A DNA stretch of 29,513 nucleotides. It comes from Bacteroidales bacterium UBA1223. Lineage in GTDB: Bacteria > Bacteroidota > Bacteroidia > Bacteroidales > P3. Location: assembly GCA_002309155.1 (NCBI GenBank), contig DBXB01000041.1:15015-44527 (forward strand). The letters run 5' to 3'. Below, piece by piece: positions 22,038-29,513 of the stretch (the first letter of the stretch is position 1; every line of letters begins with the position of its first letter). The notes below the pieces were generated by a model. The model was not told the origin of the DNA. It searched no databases and saw only the letters and a program-made list of their open reading frames with translations. A program made the position numbers and the translations under genes.

Positions 22038-24884
22038 TTAGTTTTCAGGTTTGAGGGTACCCACTGAGTAGTGGTTGAGTTTCAGATAAGTCTTTGCAAG
22101 ACGTTTGATGTCGCTCAAGGTCAGGCTGTTGACGATGGCTTCGTAATCGGTGATAAGGTCGTTGCGGTTCTCTTTGTAGAGATAAGCGCCGGCGATCTGA
22201 CTGAGCCAGAAACCGTTTTCCTGAACACGGGTCTCACGGTCTTTAATCATCTGCAGTTTCACCTTGTGGAGAGTCTCCTTGTCGCATCCTCTCTTGACAA
22301 AGTCCTTGACGAGGTCGATGGCGGCCTTCTCGACGACTTCACATTTTTCGGGAGCGCACTGGAGCAGGAACAGCCAGCTGACTTTGCCGTCAAAATCAAT
22401 GTCGTAGCTGACATTTGACATAGGACTATAAGTGTCGCCCATCTTCTCGCGGATTACTTCAGTGGTGCGGATCTGCAGAGCCTCGCCGAGAGCGTCGACA
22501 GCTACACGGTCAACGAAACTTCCCTTGAATCCCTCGGTTTGTCCGATGATGAAGACCATACCTTGTTTGTCGGTACCGGCATAAGTGAGACTGTGGTTGA
22601 CTCCGGCAGCCAGTTTGGGACTGCGGTCTAACTTAGGCTCATTGTGCTGCTTTCCATTGGTGGGCAGGATGTTGAGATAGTTGGCGATAGTGGCGATATT
22701 CTCGTCGCTGATATTACCAACGAAGATAAAGAGCTGGTCGCTGGCGTCGTTGAAACGTTCTCCGTAAATCTGATAAACACGCTCGAAATCTATGCCGTCG
22801 ATATCCTTCTCAGTAGGCAGGACTACCAGACGGGGATTGTGGTTATATGCCATGCCGTAGAAATCTTTGACGAATTTGGACTGCGGGTTGTTGGCGGCCA
22901 TACGGGACTGTGTCTTCATGGCCTCGATATTGCGGTCGAAAGCCTCTTTGTCTTTGCGGGGAGCCTCATAGTAGAGATCGATAAGCTGGAGGACTGTCTC
23001 GAGATCCTTGGGCGAGCACATGCCAGAGAATCCCTGACCGTTGCCACTGATGTAAGGACTGATGCTGATGGTTTTGCCCTGAAGTTTCTTGCTGAGCTGA
23101 GTGCCACTGAAATTAGCGATACCTGCATCATCCACAAGGTCTGCAGTCAAGGAGACCATATATGCTTCGTTGTCGTTGTAGAGGTTGGCGCCACCGCCAG
23201 TGGTGATACTGCGGATCTGGATCTCATCATCCTTGTAGTTGGTTTTCTTGACTATGAAACGCACGCCGTTGGGGACCACATATTCGGTATAACCCATAAC
23301 GTTGTTCTGGCTTAGGACGACAGGAGAGCATTTCTTGACCTCTTTGGTGAAGAGTTCCTCTTCCTTGTAGTTGTCAACCCAAGGTTCGGTGGTAACATTC
23401 TTGTTGTCGTTGACAACCTTGAGAATCTCATCTTTAGTGGGAACCTTGTAGCCTTCTTTCTCGGGAGCGATAAGGATATAGATAAAGTTTTCCTCAGTAA
23501 TCCAGTCTTTGACTACGTTGTTGACCTCAGTGAGGGTGATTTCGGGGACAAATTCACGGGCGTAGGTGTCTTCCTGACGGATGCCGGGGATGACTTCGCC
23601 ATTAAGGAAATTGTTTGTATACTCTTGTGCAAAGCTGTTGCTCTGGGTTTTGTTGAGCTCCTTGGCGCTCTTGCGGTAACTTTCGAGCATGCTTTCCTTG
23701 GCACGGTCGAGCTCGGTCTGGACGAAACCGTGCTCATCAACACGCTTCATCTCCTTCAGCAACATTGCGGTAGCCTCTTCGATGCGGTTGTCCTTAGGCT
23801 GGGCAGAGAGCATAAAGGCGTCGGTGTGCTTGCCGATGAAGCCACCATATCCACCGCCGGCACTGAGGAAGGGTGCCGAAGCCTTCTCAGCCATGTCGTC
23901 GAAACGGGAGCTGATCATCATAGTTGCCAGGTTGCGCACCAACTGTTGACGGTAGTCACCAACTGTTCCCTGAGGAGCCTTGGCGTGCTTCCACATCATC
24001 TCGATTTCGGCAGACGGAGCTTCCTTGTCGGTTGCGATAGCAACGAGAGGCTCTTTGTTGCCGGGGACTTCATAGTCGGGACGCGGCTTAGGATTGGCGG
24101 GCATCACGTTGTCGGTGAAATACTCCTTGACCTTGGCCTCCATCTTGTCTACATCAAAGTCGCCAACAATGATGACAGCCTGCAGGTCGGGACGGTACCA
24201 ATCCTGATAGAAACGCATGATGACAGGGCGCTGGAAGTTCATAATGACGCTCTCGAGTCCGATAGGAATACGGTCAGCATAGCGGGAACCTTTGAGGAGG
24301 ATAGGCCAGTACTGTTTTTGCAGGCGGTCCTGAGCACCAAGATGTCCACGCCATTCCTCACGGATGACGCCACGCTCGGCGTCGATTTCTTGAGGATCCA
24401 TCAAAAGTTTGGAAGCCCATCCGTCAAGAATCTTCATACCCATCTCAATCATCTCGTCATCGTTAGGCATATTGACATAGTAGACAGTCTCGTCAAAACT
24501 GGTCCAGGCATTGATATGGCCACCGAACTGGACACCTTTTGCCTGAAGTTTGCTGATAAGTTCGTTATGAGGATAGTACTCAGTACCATTGAAGGCCATA
24601 TGCTCGGTGAAGTGAGCAAGACCCTGCTGGTCGTCGTCTTCCATAACGGATCCGGCATTGACTGCCAGACGGAACTGGATACGTCCTTCGGGCTTCTTGT
24701 TGGAACGGATGTAATAGGTCAGACCGTTGTCGAGTTTGCCGATACGGACTTTCTTGTCTACGGGGACCTTCTCTGTGAGGTCGCTCTTTTTCTCCTTCTT
24801 GCCACCGAGATTACCGAACTGTGCAAAAGACATTCCGGCAGTAGCGAACAGGAAAAGGATGAAAATAAAAAGTTGTTTTTTCAT
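22038..24884 (-). CDS. Secreted M16 family zinc peptidase (pitrilysin/insulinase type)
   Basis: 948 residues with a signal peptide (about 1-21, ending SFA/Q), so periplasmic or outer-membrane associated. It carries two tandem M16 halves. The N-terminal half has the inverted zinc motif HFTEH at 91-95 and the downstream Glu in DAERGVIREEW (about 170). The C-terminal half (about 500-948) lacks HxxEH and should be the inactive clamp domain, with conserved features such as RTTEVIREKMGDTYSP. Members degrade or process peptides in an enclosed chamber. Substrate unknown. A lone gene: exact TAnnTTTG upstream and a terminator downstream. Confidence 0.94.
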   Translation of the reverse strand: MKKQLFIFILFLFATAGMSFAQFGNLGGKKEKKSDLTEKVPVDKKVRIGKLDNGLTYYIRSNKKPEGRIQFRLAVNAGSVMEDDDQQGLAHFTEHMAFNGTEYYPHNELISKLQAKGVQFGGHINAWTSFDETVYYVNMPNDDEMIEMGMKILDGWASKLLMDPQEIDAERGVIREEWRGHLGAQDRLQKQYWPILLKGSRYADRIPIGLESVIMNFQRPVIMRFYQDWYRPDLQAVIIVGDFDVDKMEAKVKEYFTDNVMPANPKPRPDYEVPGNKEPLVAIATDKEAPSAEIEMMWKHAKAPQGTVGDYRQQLVRNLATMMISSRFDDMAEKASAPFLSAGGGYGGFIGKHTDAFMLSAQPKDNRIEEATAMLLKEMKRVDEHGFVQTELDRAKESMLESYRKSAKELNKTQSNSFAQEYTNNFLNGEVIPGIRQEDTYAREFVPEITLTEVNNVVKDWITEENFIYILIAPEKEGYKVPTKDEILKVVNDNKNVTTEPWVDNYKEEELFTKEVKKCSPVVLSQNNVMGYTEYVVPNGVRFIVKKTNYKDDEIQIRSITTGGGANLYNDNEAYMVSLTADLVDDAGIANFSGTQLSKKLQGKTISISPYISGNGQGFSGMCSPKDLETVLQLIDLYYEAPRKDKEAFDRNIEAMKTQSRMAANNPQSKFVKDFYGMAYNHNPRLVVLPTEKDIDGIDFERVYQIYGERFNDASDQLFIFVGNISDENIATIANYLNILPTNGKQHNEPKLDRSPKLAAGVNHSLTYAGTDKQGMVFIIGQTEGFKGSFVDRVAVDALGEALQIRTTEVIREKMGDTYSPMSNVSYDIDFDGKVSWLFLLQCAPEKCEVVEKAAIDLVKDFVKRGCDKETLHKVKLQMIKDRETRVQENGFWLSQIAGAYLYKENRNDLITDYEAIVNSLTLSDIKRLAKTYLKLNHYSVGTLKPEN

Positions 24885-24939
24885 TGATAATATTGATTTA
24901 AAATTGTTTATTTTGATAATTACATTCTATGGGAGAATG

Positions 24940-24947
24940 CAAAGATA
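24940..24947 (-). promoter_or_regulatory. -7 element of the M16 peptidase gene
   Basis: The minus strand reads TATCTTTG followed by CATTC, an exact TAnnTTTG, 56 bp before the start at 24884. The upstream side is extremely AT-rich, with tandem AATAATAAAA decamers (about 24951-24970). No -33 TTTG is at the ideal distance. Confidence 0.6.
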
Positions 24948-24992
24948 ATAAAAAATAATAAAAAATAATAAAATGTTCAACAGTTGTTTAGA

Positions 24993-25170
24993 AACGATTA
25001 AAAATAAAGTATAACAATGGGAAGAAGAAATGGTGAATTGTGAATTGTGAATTGACAAAACAATTAACCATATCAACTTATCTGGTTGGCCCCGCGAGCT
25101 TGATGAGCGAACATATCAACAATTTAAACTCCCCTTAACTCCCACCTTAAATCCATTATAATTTATACTT
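24993..25170. repeat. Composite intergenic repeat, copy C (inverted relative to A and B)
   Basis: This region has no gene. Read on the minus strand it shows GTGGGAGTTAAGGGGAG, ATTGTTGATA, AAGTTGATATGG, TGTCAATTCAC, ATTTCTTCTTCCCATTG and ACTTTATTTTTAATCG, in the same order as copy B. On the plus strand heptamers GTGAATT (three times, 25033-25053) form the middle. A 35-bp GC-rich block at 25083-25117 is absent from copy B. The far left end is less conserved. Confidence 0.75.
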
Positions 25171-25184
25171 TGCTTAGAAATGAA

Positions 25185-25217
25185 TAAAAAAGCCCGGCGA
25201 AGTGCCGGGCTTTTTTA
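25185..25217 (-). terminator. Terminator downstream of the large T9SS protein gene
   Basis: AAAAAAGCCCGGC, a 4-5 nt loop, then GCCGGGCTTTTTT: a GC-rich stem flanked by A and T runs, active in either direction. It lies 21 bp after the stop of the 1026-residue gene, which it terminates. Confidence 0.92.
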
Positions 25218-25237
25218 TTTATTGGTGTCGAGATGTG

Positions 25238-28200
25238 TTATCTCTTGACAACTTTCTTGAGAGTGAATCCGTTGTCGGTGATGATGCGGACCATGTAGAC
25301 GCCATTGGCTACATCGCTCAGGTCGACAAGACCAGCCTGGTTGGTTCTCTTAACGGTGCGACCGTTGAGGTCAAGAACCTCGATGCTGCGGATGCCTTCA
25401 CCGTCGACAGTGATATTGCCGGTGGTGGGGTTCGGGTAGAGATTTACTGCGGTCTCTTCGGTTCCACGGATACCGACGAGGTCGTCGGAGTTGCCAACAA
25501 AGATGTCGTCAAGCTGAAGAACGAACTTGTCGGTGACATTGTAGTGACGGAAACCGATATAGACGGTCTGACCTGCGTATTCGGAGAGAGAGATGATGTT
25601 TCTGATCCATTCGCCAGTGGCGTAACCTTGGTAGATAGGATCGGCCTGTGTGACTGAGGGTGATGTGGTTACATATACAGCGTAATACTCGTCTGCATAG
25701 TCCTCATCCATACCTTTCTCGAACCAAGCGAGTACGAAGTCACCGTCGGCAGGAATCTGCATGGCAGGGGTGAACACCCAGTTGTCGGGGTTCAGAGCGC
25801 CCAAACCGTTGATATAAGAGTTGGAAGACAGGTATGAGTAGCTGTTGTTGTGACCGTAAGGATCGTTATTGGTAGTAGGCAGATTCCAACCATATCCATC
25901 GCCGTCGGCGTCAATGGTTGTCCAGCAGTCAAAGTTACTACCTTCAAAGTCCTCGGTGAAGGGGAAGCTGGTGATAGGATCGCAGCTGATGACATTGATC
26001 GTTGCCGTCTCAGTTGCGCTGCCAGCGGCATTGGTGGCGGTAACGCTGATAGTATAGGTTCCGGGGTTGTTCCAGACTACGTCAACCGACTGGGTGGTGG
26101 CGGTAGAGGGGGTTCCTCCCTGGATATTCCAGCTATAGCTGTCGATATTGTCGCCAACAGCGGTGATGGTGACGGTGTTGCCAGCAATGGCCTTTGCAGG
26201 AGCGGAGATGGCTACTGAGGGAGCCAACATTCCGCGGACTTCTACTTGCTCGAGGACAAGAACGTACATATCTTCGCAATCGTGGTGACGGAAGGCGATG
26301 TGAACGGTCTGACCAGCGTAGTTGCTCAGGTTGAGAGTATGCTCTACATAATTGCTGCTGGAAAGAGTCTCGGTGAAGGCTGCGGTGGTGAAGTCGGACG
26401 CAGTGTTGCCTGTAGAGACATAGACAGAGTAATGCTCGGCGGGATAGTTATTATCACCAGCATAGAGTTTGAAGTAAAGCTCGTAGTTGCCGTTGGCGGG
26501 CAGTGTGATGGCGGGAGAAACGAGATAGTCATCGGGTTCAATAGCTTCATCGGATTCGTTGTCATACGAATAGTTTACAGCGCCATAGTTGGGCATGATG
26601 CTCCAGGTGAAGCCGTCGCTATTGGCGTCGATGGCGTTCCAGCATCTCAGAGAGTTCATCTGGTTGAAGTTGACGGTGTAGGGGAGGTCGGTGACGGTGG
26701 TGCATTCGAATACCTCTACAGAGAGTGTGTCATACACTGTTCCCACAGCGTTGGAAGCTACGAGGATAACATTGTGGTTGCCTGCTGTTGACCAGCTTGT
26801 GCTGGCGGTCTCGCCTGTGGCGGAAGCAGGAGTGCCTCCCTCGAAAGTCCAAGCAAAAGTGACGCCCTCGGTAATCGAGGAGGCGGTGAAGGTGACGTTG
26901 GTGTTGACTGTAGCCTCAGTAGGACCGCTTATTGCTACACCTTCAGGAAGTTCGGCACCTCCGATGCGGATGTCGTCGATGTAGAGATAGAACTGGTCGG
27001 TGCTGCGATAGCGGAAAGCGACGTTGATGGTCTGGCCTGCATAAGCGGCGAGGCTGACCATGCGTTTCTTATAGGTGGCAACGCTGTCGGTGTCGCTGAA
27101 CACCATGGTGAATGAGGAGAGTGAGGAAGATCCGGTAGTGGAGATGAGAACTTCGTAGGTCTCAGGATAGGCGGCGCTGCGGATGTTTGCCCACCAGCTG
27201 AGGTTGATGTCGCTGGCATTCGAGGGGATAGCGATGGCGGGTGAGATAGCCCAGTTGTCTTCCTGAGTGCTGCTGTATCTGTTATAGAGGACATGAGTGC
27301 CGCCATGTGCGTAACTGGATAATTCATCTATAACCCAGTTGTTGGCATCGTCATCGTTGTCGATGAGCTGCCAGCATGAGGTGACGCCTTCGAATCCTTC
27401 AGTCCAGGGCAGGTCGGTGATTGTGGAGCAGTCGATAACGTTGACATCAAGAGTGTCGTAGGTGGTTCCCACGGTATTGGTGGCTGCTACGATGACCTGC
27501 TTTGCACCCGGGGTGTTCCATGTCACCTGAGCTACATTGTCGTTGGTGGTGGCATTGTCAGCACCCGGAGTGTACCATACATAGCTGTCGGAGTTGGTGC
27601 TATTGGCGGTATAGGTTGCCGTAACTCCAGCAAGAACATCGGTGGGTCCGGAGATGGAGACAATAGGAGGCTGTACGGTATAGGTGTCGCTGATGGCACG
27701 GATCATCCAAGTGTAGTCAAGGCTATAGTCGGTGACGAGATTCCATGTGGAACCGTCCAGAGAGATGTATTTACCGTTGTCATATACGTTGCCTGTAACA
27801 CCGGCGGCGGGATAGTTGACATCGGCGTTCTGGAGAATAATCCACATATCCTGATTCTGTGTGATTGAGAGAGGAGTGGTGAGATGGATGTTCTTCCAGG
27901 TGTTCTCGTCAGAGCTTGTGGCAGTGACGGCCTGAGTGAAAACGGCGGTTCCAGGACCTGTGCTGCCGTAGGCTATGCTGGCAGTGTAGGAACCGGCAGC
28001 ATAGACGTAGAACTGGATGTCAGTGATGTTGTTGCGTCCAACCAGGGCAGCGGATTCAATCTTGATTGCCCAATAGACCATGGTGGTCTGGTCGTTGACT
28101 CCAATAGATGATGAGAAGGCTGCGTCCAGACAGTAGGACATGGTGTCCTGCCATGCGGGGTTTCCGGTGATTTTTGCTCCCATGTTGTGTGTCTGGGGAG

Positions 28201-28318
28201 TGTTCAGAACTCGTGAGTTCTGCTTCAGATCCTGAATTAATCCGGGGATCCTCTTTTGGGCATTTACCGCTGAGAAGGACAGTAATGCCACAATGCAAAG
28301 AATAATTACTTTTTTCAT
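25238..28318 (-). CDS. Large T9SS cargo protein with three PKD/choice-of-anchor-J repeats
   Basis: 1026 residues. Signal peptide about 1-20. A beta-rich N-terminal domain (about 55-210) is followed by three tandem modules, each a PKD-like domain plus a choice-of-anchor J (cleaved-adhesin-type) jelly roll: PKD at about 218-295, 458-537 and 700-778; J at about 300-453, 540-695 and 780-942. J domains repeat the patterns W-x-IDNDxD, DNW-(A/V)-SPA and YAGQTV-x-IAFR(Y/H). The C-terminal 70 residues (NLYPNPTTGNITV, IEVLDLNGRTV, GVYMVRIITDNGFTLKKVVK) are a type A T9SS sorting signal. Likely displayed on or released from the surface, possibly binding glycans or protein. No catalytic domain is seen. 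Confidence 0.92.
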   Translation of the reverse strand: MKKVIILCIVALLSFSAVNAQKRIPGLIQDLKQNSRVLNTPQTHNMGAKITGNPAWQDTMSYCLDAAFSSSIGVNDQTTMVYWAIKIESAALVGRNNITDIQFYVYAAGSYTASIAYGSTGPGTAVFTQAVTATSSDENTWKNIHLTTPLSITQNQDMWIILQNADVNYPAAGVTGNVYDNGKYISLDGSTWNLVTDYSLDYTWMIRAISDTYTVQPPIVSISGPTDVLAGVTATYTANSTNSDSYVWYTPGADNATTNDNVAQVTWNTPGAKQVIVAATNTVGTTYDTLDVNVIDCSTITDLPWTEGFEGVTSCWQLIDNDDDANNWVIDELSSYAHGGTHVLYNRYSSTQEDNWAISPAIAIPSNASDINLSWWANIRSAAYPETYEVLISTTGSSSLSSFTMVFSDTDSVATYKKRMVSLAAYAGQTINVAFRYRSTDQFYLYIDDIRIGGAELPEGVAISGPTEATVNTNVTFTASSITEGVTFAWTFEGGTPASATGETASTSWSTAGNHNVILVASNAVGTVYDTLSVEVFECTTVTDLPYTVNFNQMNSLRCWNAIDANSDGFTWSIMPNYGAVNYSYDNESDEAIEPDDYLVSPAITLPANGNYELYFKLYAGDNNYPAEHYSVYVSTGNTASDFTTAAFTETLSSSNYVEHTLNLSNYAGQTVHIAFRHHDCEDMYVLVLEQVEVRGMLAPSVAISAPAKAIAGNTVTITAVGDNIDSYSWNIQGGTPSTATTQSVDVVWNNPGTYTISVTATNAAGSATETATINVISCDPITSFPFTEDFEGSNFDCWTTIDADGDGYGWNLPTTNNDPYGHNNSYSYLSSNSYINGLGALNPDNWVFTPAMQIPADGDFVLAWFEKGMDEDYADEYYAVYVTTSPSVTQADPIYQGYATGEWIRNIISLSEYAGQTVYIGFRHYNVTDKFVLQLDDIFVGNSDDLVGIRGTEETAVNLYPNPTTGNITVDGEGIRSIEVLDLNGRTVKRTNQAGLVDLSDVANGVYMVRIITDNGFTLKKVVKR

Positions 28319-28374
28319 AATAATTGCAATTAATTAGTAATAATTATGTCTTATTTAACGTAAAGGAACGGCTG

Positions 28375-29163
28375 TTATTGTTGCGTGAGTATTATTTTTT
28401 TAATCACGCATCCTTTGTCGGTTACAGTTCGGAGCAAATATACCCCTGCTGGCATTCCTTTCAGGTCGATATGGGAGGAGGTTGTAGATAAGACAATCCT
28501 TCCTTGAATATCGGTTATTTCTACTAGCAGTAATCCGTCGGCAGTTACGGTAATATGTCCGGAGGTCGGGTTGGGATAGATGTTGACATCTACCTGGATG
28601 TCTTCTGCGATAGCATTCTGTTGTTTCTCTCGGATGGTGACATCGTCTATGCAGATGAAATTCTGGTTCTCGCTCCGGTAGCGAAATGCCAGATGGATGA
28701 TCTCACCTTTGTATAGGTTAAGACTGATATTGCGTTGCAGGTAACCTCCCGTGGCATCTTCGGAAAATAGCACGCTGTAGTCTCCCAGCGCTTCACGTTC
28801 GCCAGTGGTGACAAGCACCTCATAGCTCTCCATGTAGTTGGGGTGTGCGTAGACGTACCACTCCAAAGTCAGGTCTGCATCATTGGGTATCGACAGGGCG
28901 GGGGAGATTGCCCAGTTGTCCTCGAGACTGTTGCTGTAGAAATCGACGAGACTGCGGGTGCCGTCGTGAGGGTTCGCAGTGTTGACGCTCCAGTTGTTGC
29001 CATTGCCGTCGTTATCGACCAGTAGCCATAGTTCGGCGGTGTTTGTCTCAAATCCTTCATGCCAAGGAAAAGACCTGACGGTGTCTGACTCGTCGAGAGC
29101 CAGCGCCTTTGTCAGGGGCATGAGCGCTGACAATAAAAGGATGATAGTTCGTATAATTTTCAT
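28375..29163 (-). CDS. Small T9SS cargo protein with one choice-of-anchor-J domain
   Basis: 262 residues: signal peptide (about 1-22), one J domain (about 31-185; FPWHEGFET, LVDNDGNGNNWSV, LEDNWAISPALSIP, HLAFRYRSENQNFICIDDV), and a T9SS type A sorting domain (about 193-262; NIYPNPTSGHITV, GVYLLRTVTDKGCVIKKIIL). It is a one-module version of its 1026-residue neighbour: the J domain is closest in pattern to that protein's first J module (DNWAISPA, AFRYRS), suggesting local duplication. Its start overlaps the stop of the upstream Cys-rich membrane protein gene (TAATG at 29161-29165), so the two are translationally coupled. Confidence 0.9.
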   Translation of the reverse strand: MKIIRTIILLLSALMPLTKALALDESDTVRSFPWHEGFETNTAELWLLVDNDGNGNNWSVNTANPHDGTRSLVDFYSNSLEDNWAISPALSIPNDADLTLEWYVYAHPNYMESYEVLVTTGEREALGDYSVLFSEDATGGYLQRNISLNLYKGEIIHLAFRYRSENQNFICIDDVTIREKQQNAIAEDIQVDVNIYPNPTSGHITVTADGLLLVEITDIQGRIVLSTTSSHIDLKGMPAGVYLLRTVTDKGCVIKKIILTQQ

Positions 29164-29411
29164 TATTTGTTGTTTATCTCGTCCATCAGCGTTTCAGTGA
29201 TATCCAGGGGTTGGTATGGGTGCCGTTCCCGCTCTTGGCAGATGTCATGTTGTCCACAGATGCATCCACCGCCTTCCCCTGTATAGGGGTCGCGAGAAGA
29301 GCAGTGTCGCTTGAATTCGCCATTCTTCTTAAAAATGATTTTGATGCCAAGTCCTCCGATGAGCAGAAGAGTGGCGACGAGTGAGCAGATAAGTATCAAG
29401 GTTATAGTCAT
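29163..29411 (-). CDS. Small Cys-rich membrane protein, NqrM-like candidate
   Basis: 82 residues from the ATG at 29411; the longer frame starting at 29468 would begin inside the tRNA gene. One N-terminal helix (about 4-26) is followed by IKIIFKKNGEFKRHCSSRD and a Cys-rich segment with Cys 37, 50, 52 and 58 (GGGCICGQHDIC). The layout of helix, basic stretch and four-Cys tail resembles NqrM (DUF539), a small protein needed to load iron into NqrD/E. Bacteroidetes encode similar short proteins near apbE, from memory. Assignment is inferred, since overall identity cannot be tested here. The gene is coupled to the T9SS protein gene by TAATG overlap. Confidence 0.6.
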   Translation of the reverse strand: MTITLILICSLVATLLLIGGLGIKIIFKKNGEFKRHCSSRDPYTGEGGGCICGQHDICQERERHPYQPLDITETLMDEINNK

Positions 29412-29426
29412 GGTCGGTTGATAATG

Positions 29427-29451
29427 AAAAAGACCGTAGTTTTTACGGTCT
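29427..29451 (-). terminator. Terminator of the tRNA-Asn gene
   Basis: AGACCGTA (29431-29438) pairs with TACGGTCT (29444-29451) around a 5-nt loop, followed on the minus strand by TTTTT. It lies 9 bp after the tRNA 3' end and 16-20 bp before the start of the 82-residue protein gene. Confidence 0.85.
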
Positions 29452-29460
29452 CTTATTTTG

Positions 29461-29513
29461 CTCCCCAAGCAGGACTTGAACCTGCGACCCCCTGATTAAC
29501 AGTCAGGTGCTCT
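29461..29513 (-). tRNA. tRNA-Asn (GUU anticodon), 5' part beyond window
   Basis: On the minus strand the visible part holds: the end of the D-arm (AGAGCA), anticodon stem CCTGA/TCAGG with loop CTGTTAA (anticodon GTT at 29498-29500), variable loop GGGTC, T-arm GCAGG-TTCAAGT-CCTGC, and acceptor 3' strand TTGGGGA with discriminator G at 29461. CCA is not encoded. The first ~22 nt lie outside the window, so the acceptor 5' strand cannot be checked. Confidence 0.95.

Noticed and set aside
23625..24887. 420-residue open frame on the plus strand
   Set aside because: Antisense to the N-terminal half of the M16 peptidase, which has the zinc motif and signal peptide; open only because of codon bias in the real gene.
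25238..29163. Gingipain-type protease
   Set aside because: The J (cleaved-adhesin) domains resemble gingipain adhesin regions but no Cys-His protease domain is present.
29412..29468. Upstream start for the Cys-rich membrane protein
   Set aside because: It would begin within the tRNA-Asn gene and cross its terminator.

Overview
The window looks like a chromosome segment of an anaerobic, gut- or rumen-type member of the Bacteroidales. Evidence: Bacteroidetes-only families (a DUF4293 protein, a BT_3928-type DoxX/MauE protein, a DUF1599 duplication), two secreted proteins with type IX secretion C-termini, a Na+-pumping NQR next to a fumarate reductase operon, few Shine-Dalgarno sites, and -7 elements of the TAnnTTTG type. 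The genus cannot be fixed; a Prevotellaceae/Muribaculaceae-like lineage is an inference. Nearly all genes are on the minus strand. Only folP-cdaA is on the plus strand.

Layout. 1-4336 (minus): DUF1599 protein, BT_3928-type membrane protein, DUF4293 membrane protein and tsaE, then rsfS and the N-terminal half of ftsH, which is cut by the window edge. 4398-6082 (plus): folP overlapping cdaA, the c-di-AMP synthase. 6248-9597 (minus): a His-rich COG0523 metallochaperone GTPase, a DUF4956 membrane protein paired with a VTC/polyphosphate-polymerase-type protein, and a small secreted protein. 9714-13419 (minus): sdhC-sdhA-sdhB (quinol:fumarate reductase). 13620-19448 (minus): complete nqrABCDEF with overlapping genes. 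19521-20951: aspA. 21132-24884: a stand-alone NAD(P)HX dehydratase and a large M16 zinc peptidase. 25238-29163: two related T9SS cargo proteins, the smaller preceded by a Cys-rich membrane protein resembling NqrM. 29461-29513: the 3' part of a tRNA-Asn.

The centre is an energy module. AspA makes fumarate from aspartate, SdhCAB/Frd reduces fumarate with quinol, and NQR supplies quinol from NADH while exporting Na+. A candidate NqrM-like maturation protein lies about 10 kb away.

The most unusual signal is repetitive DNA. Four-unit arrays of a heptamer (AATTGAR on the plus strand) sit in short gaps and also in frame inside three conserved genes (nqrB, nqrF and the VTC gene). There they encode peptides such as FNSQFSI. 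In the orientation used the heptamer has no stop codon in any frame; the opposite orientation has a stop in every frame. A second family of about 155-180 bp composite repeats occurs three times, with conserved ends and different cores. Two of these copies flank nnrD and the M16 peptidase gene in inverted orientation, and one carries a 35-bp GC-rich insertion bordered by TATC. No CRISPR array, transposase or phage gene is present.
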